DNA from: Candidatus Didemnitutus sp. | Lineage (GTDB): Bacteria > Verrucomicrobiota > Verrucomicrobiia > Opitutales > Opitutaceae | Reading direction: 5' to 3' | DNA length: 64,000 nucleotides | NCBI GenBank assembly: GCA_019634575.1 | Contig: JAHCAY010000002.1 | Span: forward strand, 358,897 to 422,896 | Part shown: positions 24,070 to 32,187 of the stretch, piece after piece | Numbering within the stretch: the stretch's first letter is position 1 | How the letters are laid out: each line of letters opens with the position of its first letter | Program-made: the position numbers and the translations under genes | Notes under the pieces: generated by a model | What the model saw: only the letters and a program-made list of their open reading frames with translations | Database searches by the model: none | What the model was told of the DNA's origin: nothing

Positions 24070-26907
24070 ATGGCCAAGAAAACTCCCGCCAAGAAGGCCG
24101 TTAAGAAAACGGCTCCTGCCAAGAAACCCGCCGCCAAAAAAGCGGCTCCGAAATCCGCCGGACGCGCCAAGGCAGCGTCCGCCAAAGGCCCGAAGTATGT
24201 CTATACTTGGGGCGCCGGCAAAGCCGACGGCGACGGCTCGATGAAGCCGCTCCTCGGCGGCAAGGGCGCCAACCTCGCCGAGATGACCCGCATCGGTCTG
24301 CCCGTTCCTCCGGGATTCACGGTCACGACCGAGGTCTGCACTTACTACTACGCGAACAAGCGCACCTATCCCGCCTCGCTGCAGGCGCAGATGGAAGCCG
24401 GCGTCGCGAACATGGAAAAGATCATGGGCACGAAGTTCGGCGCCACCGAGGGCATGCCGCTCCTCGTCGCCGTCCGTTCCGGTGCCCGCGACTCGATGCC
24501 GGGCATGATGGACACGATCCTCAATCTCGGCCTCAACGACCAGACCGTCGTCTCCCTCGAGAAGGCCACCGGCAACGCCCGCTTCGCGTGGGACTGCTAC
24601 CGCCGCTTCATCCAGATGTATGGCGACGTCGTCCTCGGCGTGCAGAAGCGCCCCGACGAAGATCACGAGCCGTTCGAAACCGTGATCCACGGCTTCAAGC
24701 ACGAGAAGTATCACAAGGACATCGTCGACTCCGAACTCACCGCCGAAGATCAGGCCGAGCTCGTGAAGCGCTTCAAGGCCCTCGTCCTCGAGCGCACCGG
24801 CAAGTCCTTCCCGAACAATCCGTGGGACCAGCTCCGCGGCGCCGCCGGTGCCGTGTTCGGCTCCTGGATGAACGACCGCGCGATCGTCTATCGCCGCAAA
24901 TACAACATCCCCACCGAGTGGGGCACCGCCGTCAACGTGCAGGCCATGGTGTTCGGCAACACCGGCGAAAACTCCGGCTCCGGCGTCGCGTTCACCCGCA
25001 ACCCGGCCAACGGCGTCAACGAATTCTACGGCGAGTTCCTGATCAACGCTCAGGGTGAAGACGTCGTCGCCGGCGTCCGCACGCCCGAGCCCGTCGCCCA
25101 GCTCAAGAACCACCTCCCGCAGGCCTACGCCGAGCTCCTCAAGGTCCGCAAGACCCTCGAGGCGCACTTCAAGGACGTGCAGGACGTCGAGTTCACCATC
25201 CAGGACGGCAAGCTGTTCATGCTCCAGACGCGCAACGGCAAGCGCACCGCCGCCGCCGCGCTGAAGTTCGCCGCCGACATGGTGAAGGAAAAGCTCATCG
25301 ACTGGCAGACTGCGGTGCTCCGCAACCCGGCCGACCAGCTCGAGCAGCTCCTCGCCCCGATCTTCGACCTCGCCGAGGTCAAGAAGGCCGCCGTCATCGC
25401 CACCGGTCTCCCGGCCGGCCCCGGCGCCGCCACCGGCAAGATCTACTTCAACGCCGATCGCGCCGTCCAGGCCGCCGACAAGGGCGAAAAGGTCCTCCTC
25501 GTCCGCGTCGAGACCTCGCCGGAAGACCTCCGTGGCATGATCGCCGCCGAAGGCATCCTCACCGCTCGCGGTGGCGTCTCCTCGCACGCCGCACTCGTCG
25601 CCCGCCAGATGGGCAAGGTCTGCGTCTGCGGCGCTTCCGCCGTCAACATCAACTACGACGCGAAGACCGCCACCATCGCCGGCCAGACGTTCGCCGAAGG
25701 CGACTACCTCTCCATCGACGGCACGTCGGGCACGGTTTACGCCGGCCAGATCAAGACCGCTCCGTCGGAAATCATCGCCGGCCTCGTCAACGGTGACGCC
25801 GCCGCGATGGCCACGGAGAAGTTCAAGAACTACACCCAGCTCATGAAGTGGTGCGCGCAGGCCACCAAGCTGTCCGTCCGCACCAACGCCGATACGCCCG
25901 AACAGGCGCGCATCGCCGTCGCGTTCGGCGCGGTCGGCATCGGCCTCACCCGCACCGAGCACATGTTCTTCGAAGGCGACCGCATCGACGCCATGCGCGA
26001 GATGATCCTCGCCGACACCGTCGCCGGCCGCGAGGCCGCCCTCGCCAAGCTGCTCCCGTATCAGCGCGGCGACTTCTACGGCATCTTCAAAGCGCTGAAG
26101 GGCTTCCCCGCCACCATCCGCTTCCTCGACCCGCCGCTGCACGAGTTCCTCCCGAACTCGAAGGAGCAGCAGGCCGACCTCGCCAAGAAGCTCGGCATCG
26201 CCGCCGAGAAGATCGAGCACCGCGTGCACGAACTCCACGAGTTCAACCCGATGCTCGGCTTCCGCGGCTGCCGTCTCGGCATCAAGTATCCCGAGATCAC
26301 CGCCATGCAGGCGCGCGCCGTCATCGAGGCCGCCGTGCAGGCCAAGAAGGAGGGCATCAAGACCAAGCCCGAGATCATGATCCCGCTCGTCGGCTTCAAG
26401 AAGGAGCTCGATCTGCAGGTCGCGATCGTCCACGAAGTCGCCGCCAAGGTGTTCGCCGAGCAGAAGACGAAGGTCGACTACTCCGTCGGCACCATGATCG
26501 AAGTCCCGCGCGGTGCCCTCACCGCCGACGAGATCGCGCAGACCGCCGAGTTCTTCAGCTTCGGCACGAACGACCTCACGCAGACCTGCCTCGGCATGTC
26601 GCGCGACGACTCCGGCTCGTTCCTCGGCGCCTACCAGGAAGCCGAGATCTTCAAGAAGAACCCGTTCGCCTCCGTCGACCAGAACGGCACGGGCCAGCTC
26701 ATGAAGATCGCGATCGAGAAGGGCTCGAAGACCCGCCCCGGCATCAAGCTCGGCATCTGCGGCGAACACGGTGGCGATCCGGACTCGGTGAAGTTCTGCC
26801 ACAAGATCGGCCTCACCTACGTCTCGTGCTCGCCCTATCGCGTGCCCGTCGCCCGCCTCGCCGCCGCCCAGGCCGCGATCGCGGACGCCAAGGCCGCGAA
26901 GAAGTAA
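24070..26907 (+). CDS. ppdK: Pyruvate, phosphate dikinase with histone-like N-terminal tail
   Basis: A 945-residue enzyme interconverting pyruvate + ATP + Pi with PEP + AMP + PPi. Residues 1-40 are a Lys/Ala/Pro tail (13 Lys and 14 Ala) absent from ordinary PPDK. The nucleotide domain starts at YTWGAGKADGDGSMKPLLGGKGANLAEM. The phosphohistidine is in GGVSSHAALVARQMG (about residue 505). The PEP domain includes RTEHMFF and the C-terminal GICGEHGGDP with the catalytic cysteine in YVSCSPYRVPVAR. The last 140 bp are repeated downstream of the inserted R-M genes, so the present 3' end may be an incoming copy. The reading frame is intact and followed by a terminator. Confidence 0.96.
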   Translation: MAKKTPAKKAVKKTAPAKKPAAKKAAPKSAGRAKAASAKGPKYVYTWGAGKADGDGSMKPLLGGKGANLAEMTRIGLPVPPGFTVTTEVCTYYYANKRTYPASLQAQMEAGVANMEKIMGTKFGATEGMPLLVAVRSGARDSMPGMMDTILNLGLNDQTVVSLEKATGNARFAWDCYRRFIQMYGDVVLGVQKRPDEDHEPFETVIHGFKHEKYHKDIVDSELTAEDQAELVKRFKALVLERTGKSFPNNPWDQLRGAAGAVFGSWMNDRAIVYRRKYNIPTEWGTAVNVQAMVFGNTGENSGSGVAFTRNPANGVNEFYGEFLINAQGEDVVAGVRTPEPVAQLKNHLPQAYAELLKVRKTLEAHFKDVQDVEFTIQDGKLFMLQTRNGKRTAAAALKFAADMVKEKLIDWQTAVLRNPADQLEQLLAPIFDLAEVKKAAVIATGLPAGPGAATGKIYFNADRAVQAADKGEKVLLVRVETSPEDLRGMIAAEGILTARGGVSSHAALVARQMGKVCVCGASAVNINYDAKTATIAGQTFAEGDYLSIDGTSGTVYAGQIKTAPSEIIAGLVNGDAAAMATEKFKNYTQLMKWCAQATKLSVRTNADTPEQARIAVAFGAVGIGLTRTEHMFFEGDRIDAMREMILADTVAGREAALAKLLPYQRGDFYGIFKALKGFPATIRFLDPPLHEFLPNSKEQQADLAKKLGIAAEKIEHRVHELHEFNPMLGFRGCRLGIKYPEITAMQARAVIEAAVQAKKEGIKTKPEIMIPLVGFKKELDLQVAIVHEVAAKVFAEQKTKVDYSVGTMIEVPRGALTADEIAQTAEFFSFGTNDLTQTCLGMSRDDSGSFLGAYQEAEIFKKNPFASVDQNGTGQLMKIAIEKGSKTRPGIKLGICGEHGGDPDSVKFCHKIGLTYVSCSPYRVPVARLAAAQAAIADAKAAKK
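26768..26907 (+). repeat. 140-bp direct repeat, upstream copy (3' end of ppdK)
   Basis: It is identical to 29178-29317 except at 26835, 26838 and 26847. All three changes fall in third codon positions and leave the protein unchanged (Pro, Tyr, Pro). It begins within codons of the GGDPDSV stretch and ends exactly at the TAA. Confidence 0.95.
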
Positions 26908-26951
26908 GCCTTCGGTAGGGGCGGTTGCCCTCAATCGCCCTCGCACTCTCG

Positions 26952-26983
26952 AGCCCCGGCCTCACCGCCGGGGCTTTTCTTTT
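26952..26983 (+). terminator. Rho-independent terminator after ppdK
   Basis: A perfect stem, AGCCCCGGC/GCCGGGGCT, around a six-base loop is followed by TTTTCTTTT. It is located 45 bp after the stop codon. Confidence 0.85.
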
Positions 26984-27046
26984 CGCGCCCCGAAACCTCA
27001 GGAATCCGGGCTCGTCATCGCAACACGGTTGTCGTTCTTTCGCCAC

Positions 27047-27703
27047 ATGCCAGTCAGACTCACGCTGCGTTCATTTAAAGCCGAAGCCTCGGCCTTTGCT
27101 CGCGCGCAATCGAAAAAGCTCGTGCCAGACCTGTATGCCGTGACCGACGGTAAAGCCGTTGGCACATACATCGAACACGCGTTTATCGCCCACTTACGCG
27201 AGAGATTCTCCTTCTCCGGAGGCAACTCAGCTAAAGGGATCGACATTCCCGAACTCGCGGTGGACATCAAGGTGACGAGCATTCGCCAGCCGCAATCCTC
27301 CTGTCCGTTCACGAATGCACGCCAGAAGATCTACGGGCTGGGATACTCCCTCCTCATCTTCGTCTACGACAAGACCGACCACCGGCGGCCGCGCGCGGCT
27401 CGCCTGAACATACTCCACACTATCTTCGTCTCTGCAGCCCAAACGGGTGACTTCCAGACGACGACGGGGCTGCGTCGTATTATCAAATCCCAAGCCAATC
27501 GAGATGACATCCTCGCTTTCTTCGAGGAGAGACTGCTGCCAGTAGACGACATCGAAGCATTGCGGCTCGCCAAAGAAGTTCTGCGCCGTCCGCCTGCGGT
27601 CGGATATCTGACGATTTCCAACGCTCTTCAGTGGCGGCTACAATACGGCCGCGCCATTGAGAAGGCCGGTCGAGTTGCAGGCGTCGCGCGGCTTGGCCAA
27701 TGA
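27047..27703 (+). CDS. Putative type II restriction endonuclease (PD-(D/E)XK-like)
   Basis: A 218-residue protein starting MPVRLTLRSFKAEASAF; a TTG six codons upstream is an alternative. The segment KGIDIPELAVDIKVTSI (about residues 70-86) has the form of a PD-(D/E)XK catalytic core, with an Asp, a short loop, then D-I-K. The surrounding SSCPFTNARQKIYGLGYSLLIFVYDK looks like the next core strand. Its stop overlaps the methyltransferase start by 4 bp (ATGA), the typical tight coupling of an R-M pair. Specificity cannot be read. Base composition is lower in GC than ppdK. Confidence 0.75.
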   Translation: MPVRLTLRSFKAEASAFARAQSKKLVPDLYAVTDGKAVGTYIEHAFIAHLRERFSFSGGNSAKGIDIPELAVDIKVTSIRQPQSSCPFTNARQKIYGLGYSLLIFVYDKTDHRRPRAARLNILHTIFVSAAQTGDFQTTTGLRRIIKSQANRDDILAFFEERLLPVDDIEALRLAKEVLRRPPAVGYLTISNALQWRLQYGRAIEKAGRVAGVARLGQ

Positions 27704-29178
27704 AACCGGCCACCAAAATCGAATTCGGCGACTTCCAGACACCCGCGCCGCTCGCGGATGATGCTTGCACCTGCCTTCGACGCCTCGGCATGAAGCCCAG
27801 TAGGATCGTCGAACCGACATGCGGCATCGGCGCATTTCTCGGCGCGGCGACCAGATCCTTTCCTGGTGTCCCTCTCCACGGATTTGAGATCAACCCCGAC
27901 TACGCTAGCCACGCGCAAACCCTGCACGCAAAATCCGTGGTTCGGGTGGCCGATTTTTTCGCGCACGACTGGGATGCTGAACTATCCGCTGACGCTGACC
28001 CGCTGATCCTCGGAAATCCACCTTGGGTCACGAACGCCGCCGTCGCCGCCGTTGATGGCGCGAACCTTCCCGCCAAGACCAACATCTACGGCTTGCGTGG
28101 ATTGGCTGCCAAGACCGGCAAAGCCAATTTCGACATCGCCGAGTGGATGATCCTGCGATTGCTCGCCGCGCGGCGCGGGCGCCCCGCCACGCTCGCCGTG
28201 CTCTGCAAGACCGCCACCGCGCGAAAAGTCTTGCGTCACGCGTGGCGCGGACACCTCCCGATCACGCAAGCTTCCCTCCACCTGATCGACGCGGCCGCTC
28301 ATTTCGGCGCGGCGGTCGATGCATGCCTGCTCGTCGCACGGCTCGGATCCTCCGGCCCTTGTGCTGCGGCTGTTTTCGCCGATCTGGAGAGCGATGTCCC
28401 CACACATCGATTTGGGCTGGCCGGAGCCGATCTGGTGGCGAATCTTGGCGCTTACGAGCGGATGCGCGCCTTCGAGGGACTGTTCCCGTTTCAGTGGCGT
28501 TCCGGACTGAAGCATGACTGTGCTTCCGTCCTTGAGCTGGAACCGGACACTGAAGATCGATGGCGCAATCAGGCAGGCGAACTCGTGTCCGTGGAGGCGG
28601 AAACGATCTACCCTTGGTGCAAAAGCACCGACCTCGCGCGACGCTCCGGCACACCAACGCGCGCCATCCTGCTTCCGCAGGCCTCGCTGCGGGAGCCTGC
28701 CGATCTGCATCTGTCCTCCGCACCCAAGGCGCTGGCCTACCTTAATCGTCACGCCGCCGCATTCGCCGCACGCAAGAGTTCCATCTATCGGCGCGGAGGG
28801 CGTTTCGCTGTGTTTGGCTTGGGTGAGTATACTTTCGCGCCATGGAAGGTTGCGGTCTCGTCCTTGCATCGTCCGGTGAAGTTCATCGTGGTCGGTCCTT
28901 GGCAGAGTCGTCCGGTGCTTTTCGACGACACTTGCTACTTCCTGCCCTTCGCCACCTCCGCTGAAGCCACGCTCGTTGCGACAGTGTTGAATTCGCGCAC
29001 GGCGATGGAGTTCATGGACACGCTGATCTTCCCGGGTGCCAAGCGGGCAGTCACCGTGGAACTCCTCAGTCGGCTGAACTTCCATGCGATTGCTGAAGCG
29101 GAGCGCATCGTGCTGCCGGCAACCGCCGAAACTGCTGCGGGCAACCGCACACAACTGGAGCTACTAAAATTCGGCTGA
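27700..29178 (+). CDS. DNA adenine methyltransferase of an R-M system (Eco57I-like N6 MTase)
   Basis: A 492-residue protein. The SAM-binding motif I is in IVEPTCGIGAFLGAA (about residues 29-43), and catalytic motif IV is NPPW in PLILGNPPWVTNAA (about residue 105), the signature of N6-adenine methylation. Residues from about 230 to 400 form a long variable region that probably holds the target-recognition domain, and the C-terminus includes LNSRTAMEFMDTLIFPGAKR, common in class I-type C-terminal recognition regions. The gene is translationally coupled to the upstream nuclease, and its TGA stop shares its last base with the downstream direct repeat. Confidence 0.88.
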   Translation: MKPATKIEFGDFQTPAPLADDACTCLRRLGMKPSRIVEPTCGIGAFLGAATRSFPGVPLHGFEINPDYASHAQTLHAKSVVRVADFFAHDWDAELSADADPLILGNPPWVTNAAVAAVDGANLPAKTNIYGLRGLAAKTGKANFDIAEWMILRLLAARRGRPATLAVLCKTATARKVLRHAWRGHLPITQASLHLIDAAAHFGAAVDACLLVARLGSSGPCAAAVFADLESDVPTHRFGLAGADLVANLGAYERMRAFEGLFPFQWRSGLKHDCASVLELEPDTEDRWRNQAGELVSVEAETIYPWCKSTDLARRSGTPTRAILLPQASLREPADLHLSSAPKALAYLNRHAAAFAARKSSIYRRGGRFAVFGLGEYTFAPWKVAVSSLHRPVKFIVVGPWQSRPVLFDDTCYFLPFATSAEATLVATVLNSRTAMEFMDTLIFPGAKRAVTVELLSRLNFHAIAEAERIVLPATAETAAGNRTQLELLKFG

Positions 29179-29317
29179 CGGTGGCGATCCGGACTCGGTG
29201 AAGTTCTGCCACAAGATCGGCCTCACCTACGTCTCGTGCTCGCCTTACCGCGTGCCGGTCGCCCGCCTCGCCGCCGCCCAGGCCGCGATCGCGGACGCCA
29301 AGGCCGCGAAGAAGTAA
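29178..29317 (+). pseudogene. Orphaned 3' fragment of ppdK (downstream direct repeat)
   Basis: A 140-bp duplicate of the last 46 codons plus stop of ppdK, without start or upstream domains. Three synonymous differences from the intact end imply that both copies evolved as functional coding sequence before being joined at one locus. It is followed by its own terminator at 29358, probably the original ppdK terminator. Confidence 0.9.
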
Positions 29318-29357
29318 TCAGCTCACAGCGATCAGCTGTCAGCCTTCAGCTCTCCGA

Positions 29358-29386
29358 GCCCCGACGCGAAAGCGCCGGGGTTTTTT
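29358..29386 (+). terminator. Rho-independent terminator after the ppdK fragment
   Basis: GCCCCGACGC pairs with GCGCCGGGG (one bulge) around GAAA and is followed by TTTTTT. It lies in a 293-bp non-coding stretch (29318-29610). That stretch also holds an AGCT-rich repeat, TCAGCTCACAGCGATCAGCT, and a half REP-like element at 29471. Confidence 0.8.
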
Positions 29387-29610
29387 CTTGCCGGTCAGTC
29401 GCCTTGGTGAAGGCCGGGCCCCTCGTCCAAATCGCGAGCGCTGACGCGTGGTGCGCACAGAATCAAACCCGTAGGCAGCGTGCTTGCGCGCGCCTCATGC
29501 CGGGATCTCGCTCCCACCTCATCGCCAAAGCTTCCTGGTGGTCGCCGCCGCCCCGGCAGCAACGAGCTGCGTGAACTCGCGCCGCACAGCTGCATCAATC
29601 GGCCAACACC

Positions 29611-30330
29611 TCAAGCCGCGCGTTGGTGCCACCGGCGTCGCACCAGCACCACCGCCAGCGCAGCCGCACCGGCGATCGCCGCCCAAGTCGCCGGCTCCGG
29701 CACGGCGCTCACATTCGAGAGGACGATCGCGTTGATGATCGCACCATCCTGATTGCCGGTGCCGCCGTAATCTCCGGACTGCACCGCCCGGAACGAAATC
29801 TCGCCGCTCCCATTCGCCGTCGCTTCGAAGCTCGTGTAGCTCGCCGTCGTCTGCGACACAGTGGCGAGCGTGATCAGCGTGTTGTTCGCGAGGAAAGCCT
29901 GCTCGCGCTCCGCGAACTCGCCCGAGAAGTAGAGCACCGTCAGCTGATACGTGGCGCCGGCCGTAAGGCCTGCGAACGTGTAGTTGATCGGGCTGCCGCC
30001 GCCGTCGTCCCACGCGAGCGTCTGCAGGATGCTCCGCAGCGCGTTGTCGTCGGACGAAGCTTGCCCCGCGAAGGGGTCCGCGGAGGTCTGGTCAAATGTC
30101 GGGTCCTGCACGCCAAGCGTCAGCCCGGTGAACGCCACGCCCTGCCACGTCACGCTGCCGCCGTTGATGTTGTAGGCCTGCACGACATTGCCGGGCGTAA
30201 GCGCGAGCCCATCGCCCGCGTCGCCGCCGGTGAAGGCTACGGTGGTCTGGGCCGCAGCCGAAGACCAAATGAAGAAGGCGGCAAGGCAGGCGCCGCCCAA
30301 ACGAAGAACGACCGGCGTGGAAGAGGTCAT
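29611..30330 (-). CDS. PEP-CTERM sorting-domain protein
   Basis: A 239-residue exported protein. The signal peptide spans residues 1-27 (LGGACLAAFFIWSSAAAQ). The body is a beta-rich, Gly/Thr-rich domain with no recognised catalytic motif. The C-terminus carries the sorting signal VPEPATW, then a hydrophobic helix (AAIAGAAALAVVLV) and RRRWHQR. Such proteins are cut by an exosortase and anchored or released outside. No exosortase gene is in this window. It is divergent from the thioredoxin gene. Confidence 0.88.
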   Translation of the reverse strand: MTSSTPVVLRLGGACLAAFFIWSSAAAQTTVAFTGGDAGDGLALTPGNVVQAYNINGGSVTWQGVAFTGLTLGVQDPTFDQTSADPFAGQASSDDNALRSILQTLAWDDGGGSPINYTFAGLTAGATYQLTVLYFSGEFAEREQAFLANNTLITLATVSQTTASYTSFEATANGSGEISFRAVQSGDYGGTGNQDGAIINAIVLSNVSAVPEPATWAAIAGAAALAVVLVRRRWHQRAA

Positions 30331-30523
30331 CGAAGGGTGTGTTCGATCAGACTCATCGGCCGGTTTGGCAACCGCTTAAGCCAAGCCTGCCCCAAAATCG
30401 CTCGCCCGCGCAGGACACGCGAAGCGGTCCCAGACGCGCGCCGCCACGCGACTTTCGGGCTATGCCGCGCCGCGCTTTTCTTTTTGCGGCCGTCCCGAGG
30501 CGTGGATTGGTTGCTCTCACCCT

Positions 30524-31507
30524 ATGAAAATCCGTTCGCTGCTCGCCGCGCTCGTGCTCGGTGTGTTCCCCCTCGCTTCGCTCCACGCGCAGGACGCCGC
30601 GCCCGCCGCGCCCGCCGCGGCCCCCGCTGCCTCCGCCAAGGCCGATCTCGACGCCTTGGTGGCTAAGATCAGCGGCAAGCTCCGCGCCGGCCAGCGCACG
30701 CCCGACGCGCTCAAGGCGGAGATCGCCGAGTTCGACGCGCTCCTCGCCAAATACCCGGCGAAAAACGACGAAACCGCCAACATCGCGATGATGAAGGCCG
30801 CCCTCTTCCTCCAAGTCTTCGGCGACGAGGAAACCGCCAAGAAACTCTTCTCTTCCCTGAAAGCCGACTTCCCCGGCACGCAGGCCGCCACCGCGGCCGA
30901 GCAGGCGCTTTTCTCGCTCTCCGACGAGGGCAAGAAACAAGCCGCCGCCCAGGAAGCCGCCGAGGAAGCCAAGGTCGCCGCCCTCGTCGGCCAGCCCGCG
31001 CCCGAGATCAGTTTCACGTGGTCGTCGAAGGGCGAACTCAAGAAACTCTCCGAGCTCAAAGGCCAGATCGTCGTCCTCGATTTCTGGGCCACGTGGTGCG
31101 GCCCGTGCGTCGCCTCCTTCCCGAAAGTTCGCGCGGAAGTCGCGCACTTCAAGGATTCGCCCGTGAAGTTCCTCGGCGTCACCAGCCTCCAGGGGCACGT
31201 CCACGGCATCGAGTCCAAGCCGATCGACACGCGGGGCAATCCGCAGAAGGAATACGACCTCATGCCCCAGTTCATGAAGCTCAAGGAAATGACTTGGGAC
31301 GTCGCCTTCAGCGAAGCCAACGTCTTCAACCCCGACTACGCGATCCGCGGCATCCCCTACGTCGCCATCATCGACCCGAAGGGCGTCGTCCGCCACGCGG
31401 GCCTCAACCCGCTCGTGCCCGACGCCGACATCGAGGGCAAAGTCACGGCGCTGCTCCAGGAATTCAATCTGCCGGTGCCCGCTGCCAAAGCGGAGAAATC
31501 CGAATAA
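30524..31507 (+). CDS. Exported TlpA-like thioredoxin-fold protein
   Basis: A 327-residue protein with a signal peptide (residues 1-22, LASLHA). Residues 23-40 form an Ala/Pro linker and residues 40-150 a helical TPR-like domain (GDEETAKKLFSSLKADFPGTQAA). Residues 155-320 form an AhpC/TSA-type thioredoxin domain with the active site WCGPC at residues 191-195 and the cis-proline region IRGIPYVAIID. It is probably a periplasmic or secreted thiol-disulfide oxidoreductase. It stands as a single gene with its own terminator. Confidence 0.88.
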   Translation: MKIRSLLAALVLGVFPLASLHAQDAAPAAPAAAPAASAKADLDALVAKISGKLRAGQRTPDALKAEIAEFDALLAKYPAKNDETANIAMMKAALFLQVFGDEETAKKLFSSLKADFPGTQAATAAEQALFSLSDEGKKQAAAQEAAEEAKVAALVGQPAPEISFTWSSKGELKKLSELKGQIVVLDFWATWCGPCVASFPKVRAEVAHFKDSPVKFLGVTSLQGHVHGIESKPIDTRGNPQKEYDLMPQFMKLKEMTWDVAFSEANVFNPDYAIRGIPYVAIIDPKGVVRHAGLNPLVPDADIEGKVTALLQEFNLPVPAAKAEKSE

Positions 31508-31533
31508 CCCGGTCCCCATCCGTTGCCTCCCCC

Positions 31534-31562
31534 GCCCCGGCCGTCGCGCCGGGGCTTTTGTT
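31534..31562 (+). terminator. Rho-independent terminator after the thioredoxin gene
   Basis: GCCCCGGC pairs with GCCGGGGC around a six-base loop and is followed by TTTTGTTTT. Confidence 0.85.
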
Positions 31563-31643
31563 TTCCCCGCGACGATTCCGCTCAAGCCCGCCGCCCGACG
31601 GGCCGATTACCCGCTGGTATCGTTTTCCCCCAAGTCTTTCCGC

Positions 31644-32150
31644 ATGGCCGCAGCGCAGCAAATCACCGACGCCCTCATCCAAGAATCGATCGCGAACGCC
31701 ATGCAGAACGTCTGCCGCACGCTGCTGCGCCACGACGCGAACCTGGTCGACCGCGTCGCCACGTCCACCTACGAGACCGACCCGATCAAGTTCCAGCTCA
31801 TCGGCAACGTCGGCTTCGGCGGCGAGGCCAACGGCGTCACCTACCTCTGCATGAGCGACGACTTCGCGCTCTTCGCCGTCAGCACGATCCTCGGCATGAG
31901 CCGCTCCGAGGTCGAGTTTCACGGCCCCGACGTCCTCAAGGACGCCATCGGCGAGTTCACGAACATGACCGTCGGCGGCTTCAAGAACGCGCTCTGCGAC
32001 ATCGGTTTCCCCTGCAAGCTCACGCTGCCCACCATCGTCCGCGGCAACAACCTCAGCGTCTCCTCGCTGAAAGGCACCGCGCGCCACGTCTTCCGCTTCA
32101 GCTGCGCGACGCACGTCGTCGTCGCCGACATCCAGCTGAAAACCGAGTGA
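31644..32150 (+). CDS. CheX-like chemotaxis phosphatase
   Basis: A 168-residue protein of the CheC/CheX family. The catalytic E..N motif appears in DAIGEFTNMTVGGFKNAL (about residues 97-114), which inserts into CheY-P to dephosphorylate it. The fold residues (ANGVTYLCMSDDFALFAVSTILG) fit CheX. It ends CheY signalling; no cheY or cheA is adjacent, but a chemoreceptor gene lies at 51269. It is monocistronic, between a terminator and a convergent epimerase gene. Confidence 0.85.
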   Translation: MAAAQQITDALIQESIANAMQNVCRTLLRHDANLVDRVATSTYETDPIKFQLIGNVGFGGEANGVTYLCMSDDFALFAVSTILGMSRSEVEFHGPDVLKDAIGEFTNMTVGGFKNALCDIGFPCKLTLPTIVRGNNLSVSSLKGTARHVFRFSCATHVVVADIQLKTE

Positions 32151-32187
32151 GCCACGCCGCGAGCGGACAACCGCGCGGTTTTTCTCC

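Larger units (their letters stand above)
26908..29177 (+). mobile_element. Inserted restriction-modification module at the ppdK 3' end
   Basis: The segment between the two 140-bp repeats contains a terminator, an endonuclease gene and a methyltransferase gene, and nothing else. Its GC content is visibly lower than the flanks. No transposase, integrase or terminal inverted repeats are present. The arrangement matches insertion with long target duplication, described for R-M genes in other bacteria, or replacement by homologous recombination with a donor ppdK end. Confidence 0.7.

Noticed and set aside
24061..26946. A 961-codon open frame antisense to ppdK
   Set aside because: It is the mirror of a GC-rich gene in the opposite frame; its translation is low-complexity, with no domain.
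26768..29317. A classic insertion sequence or integron at ppdK
   Set aside because: No transposase, integrase or terminal inverted repeats are present; the flanking repeats are 140 bp of coding sequence.
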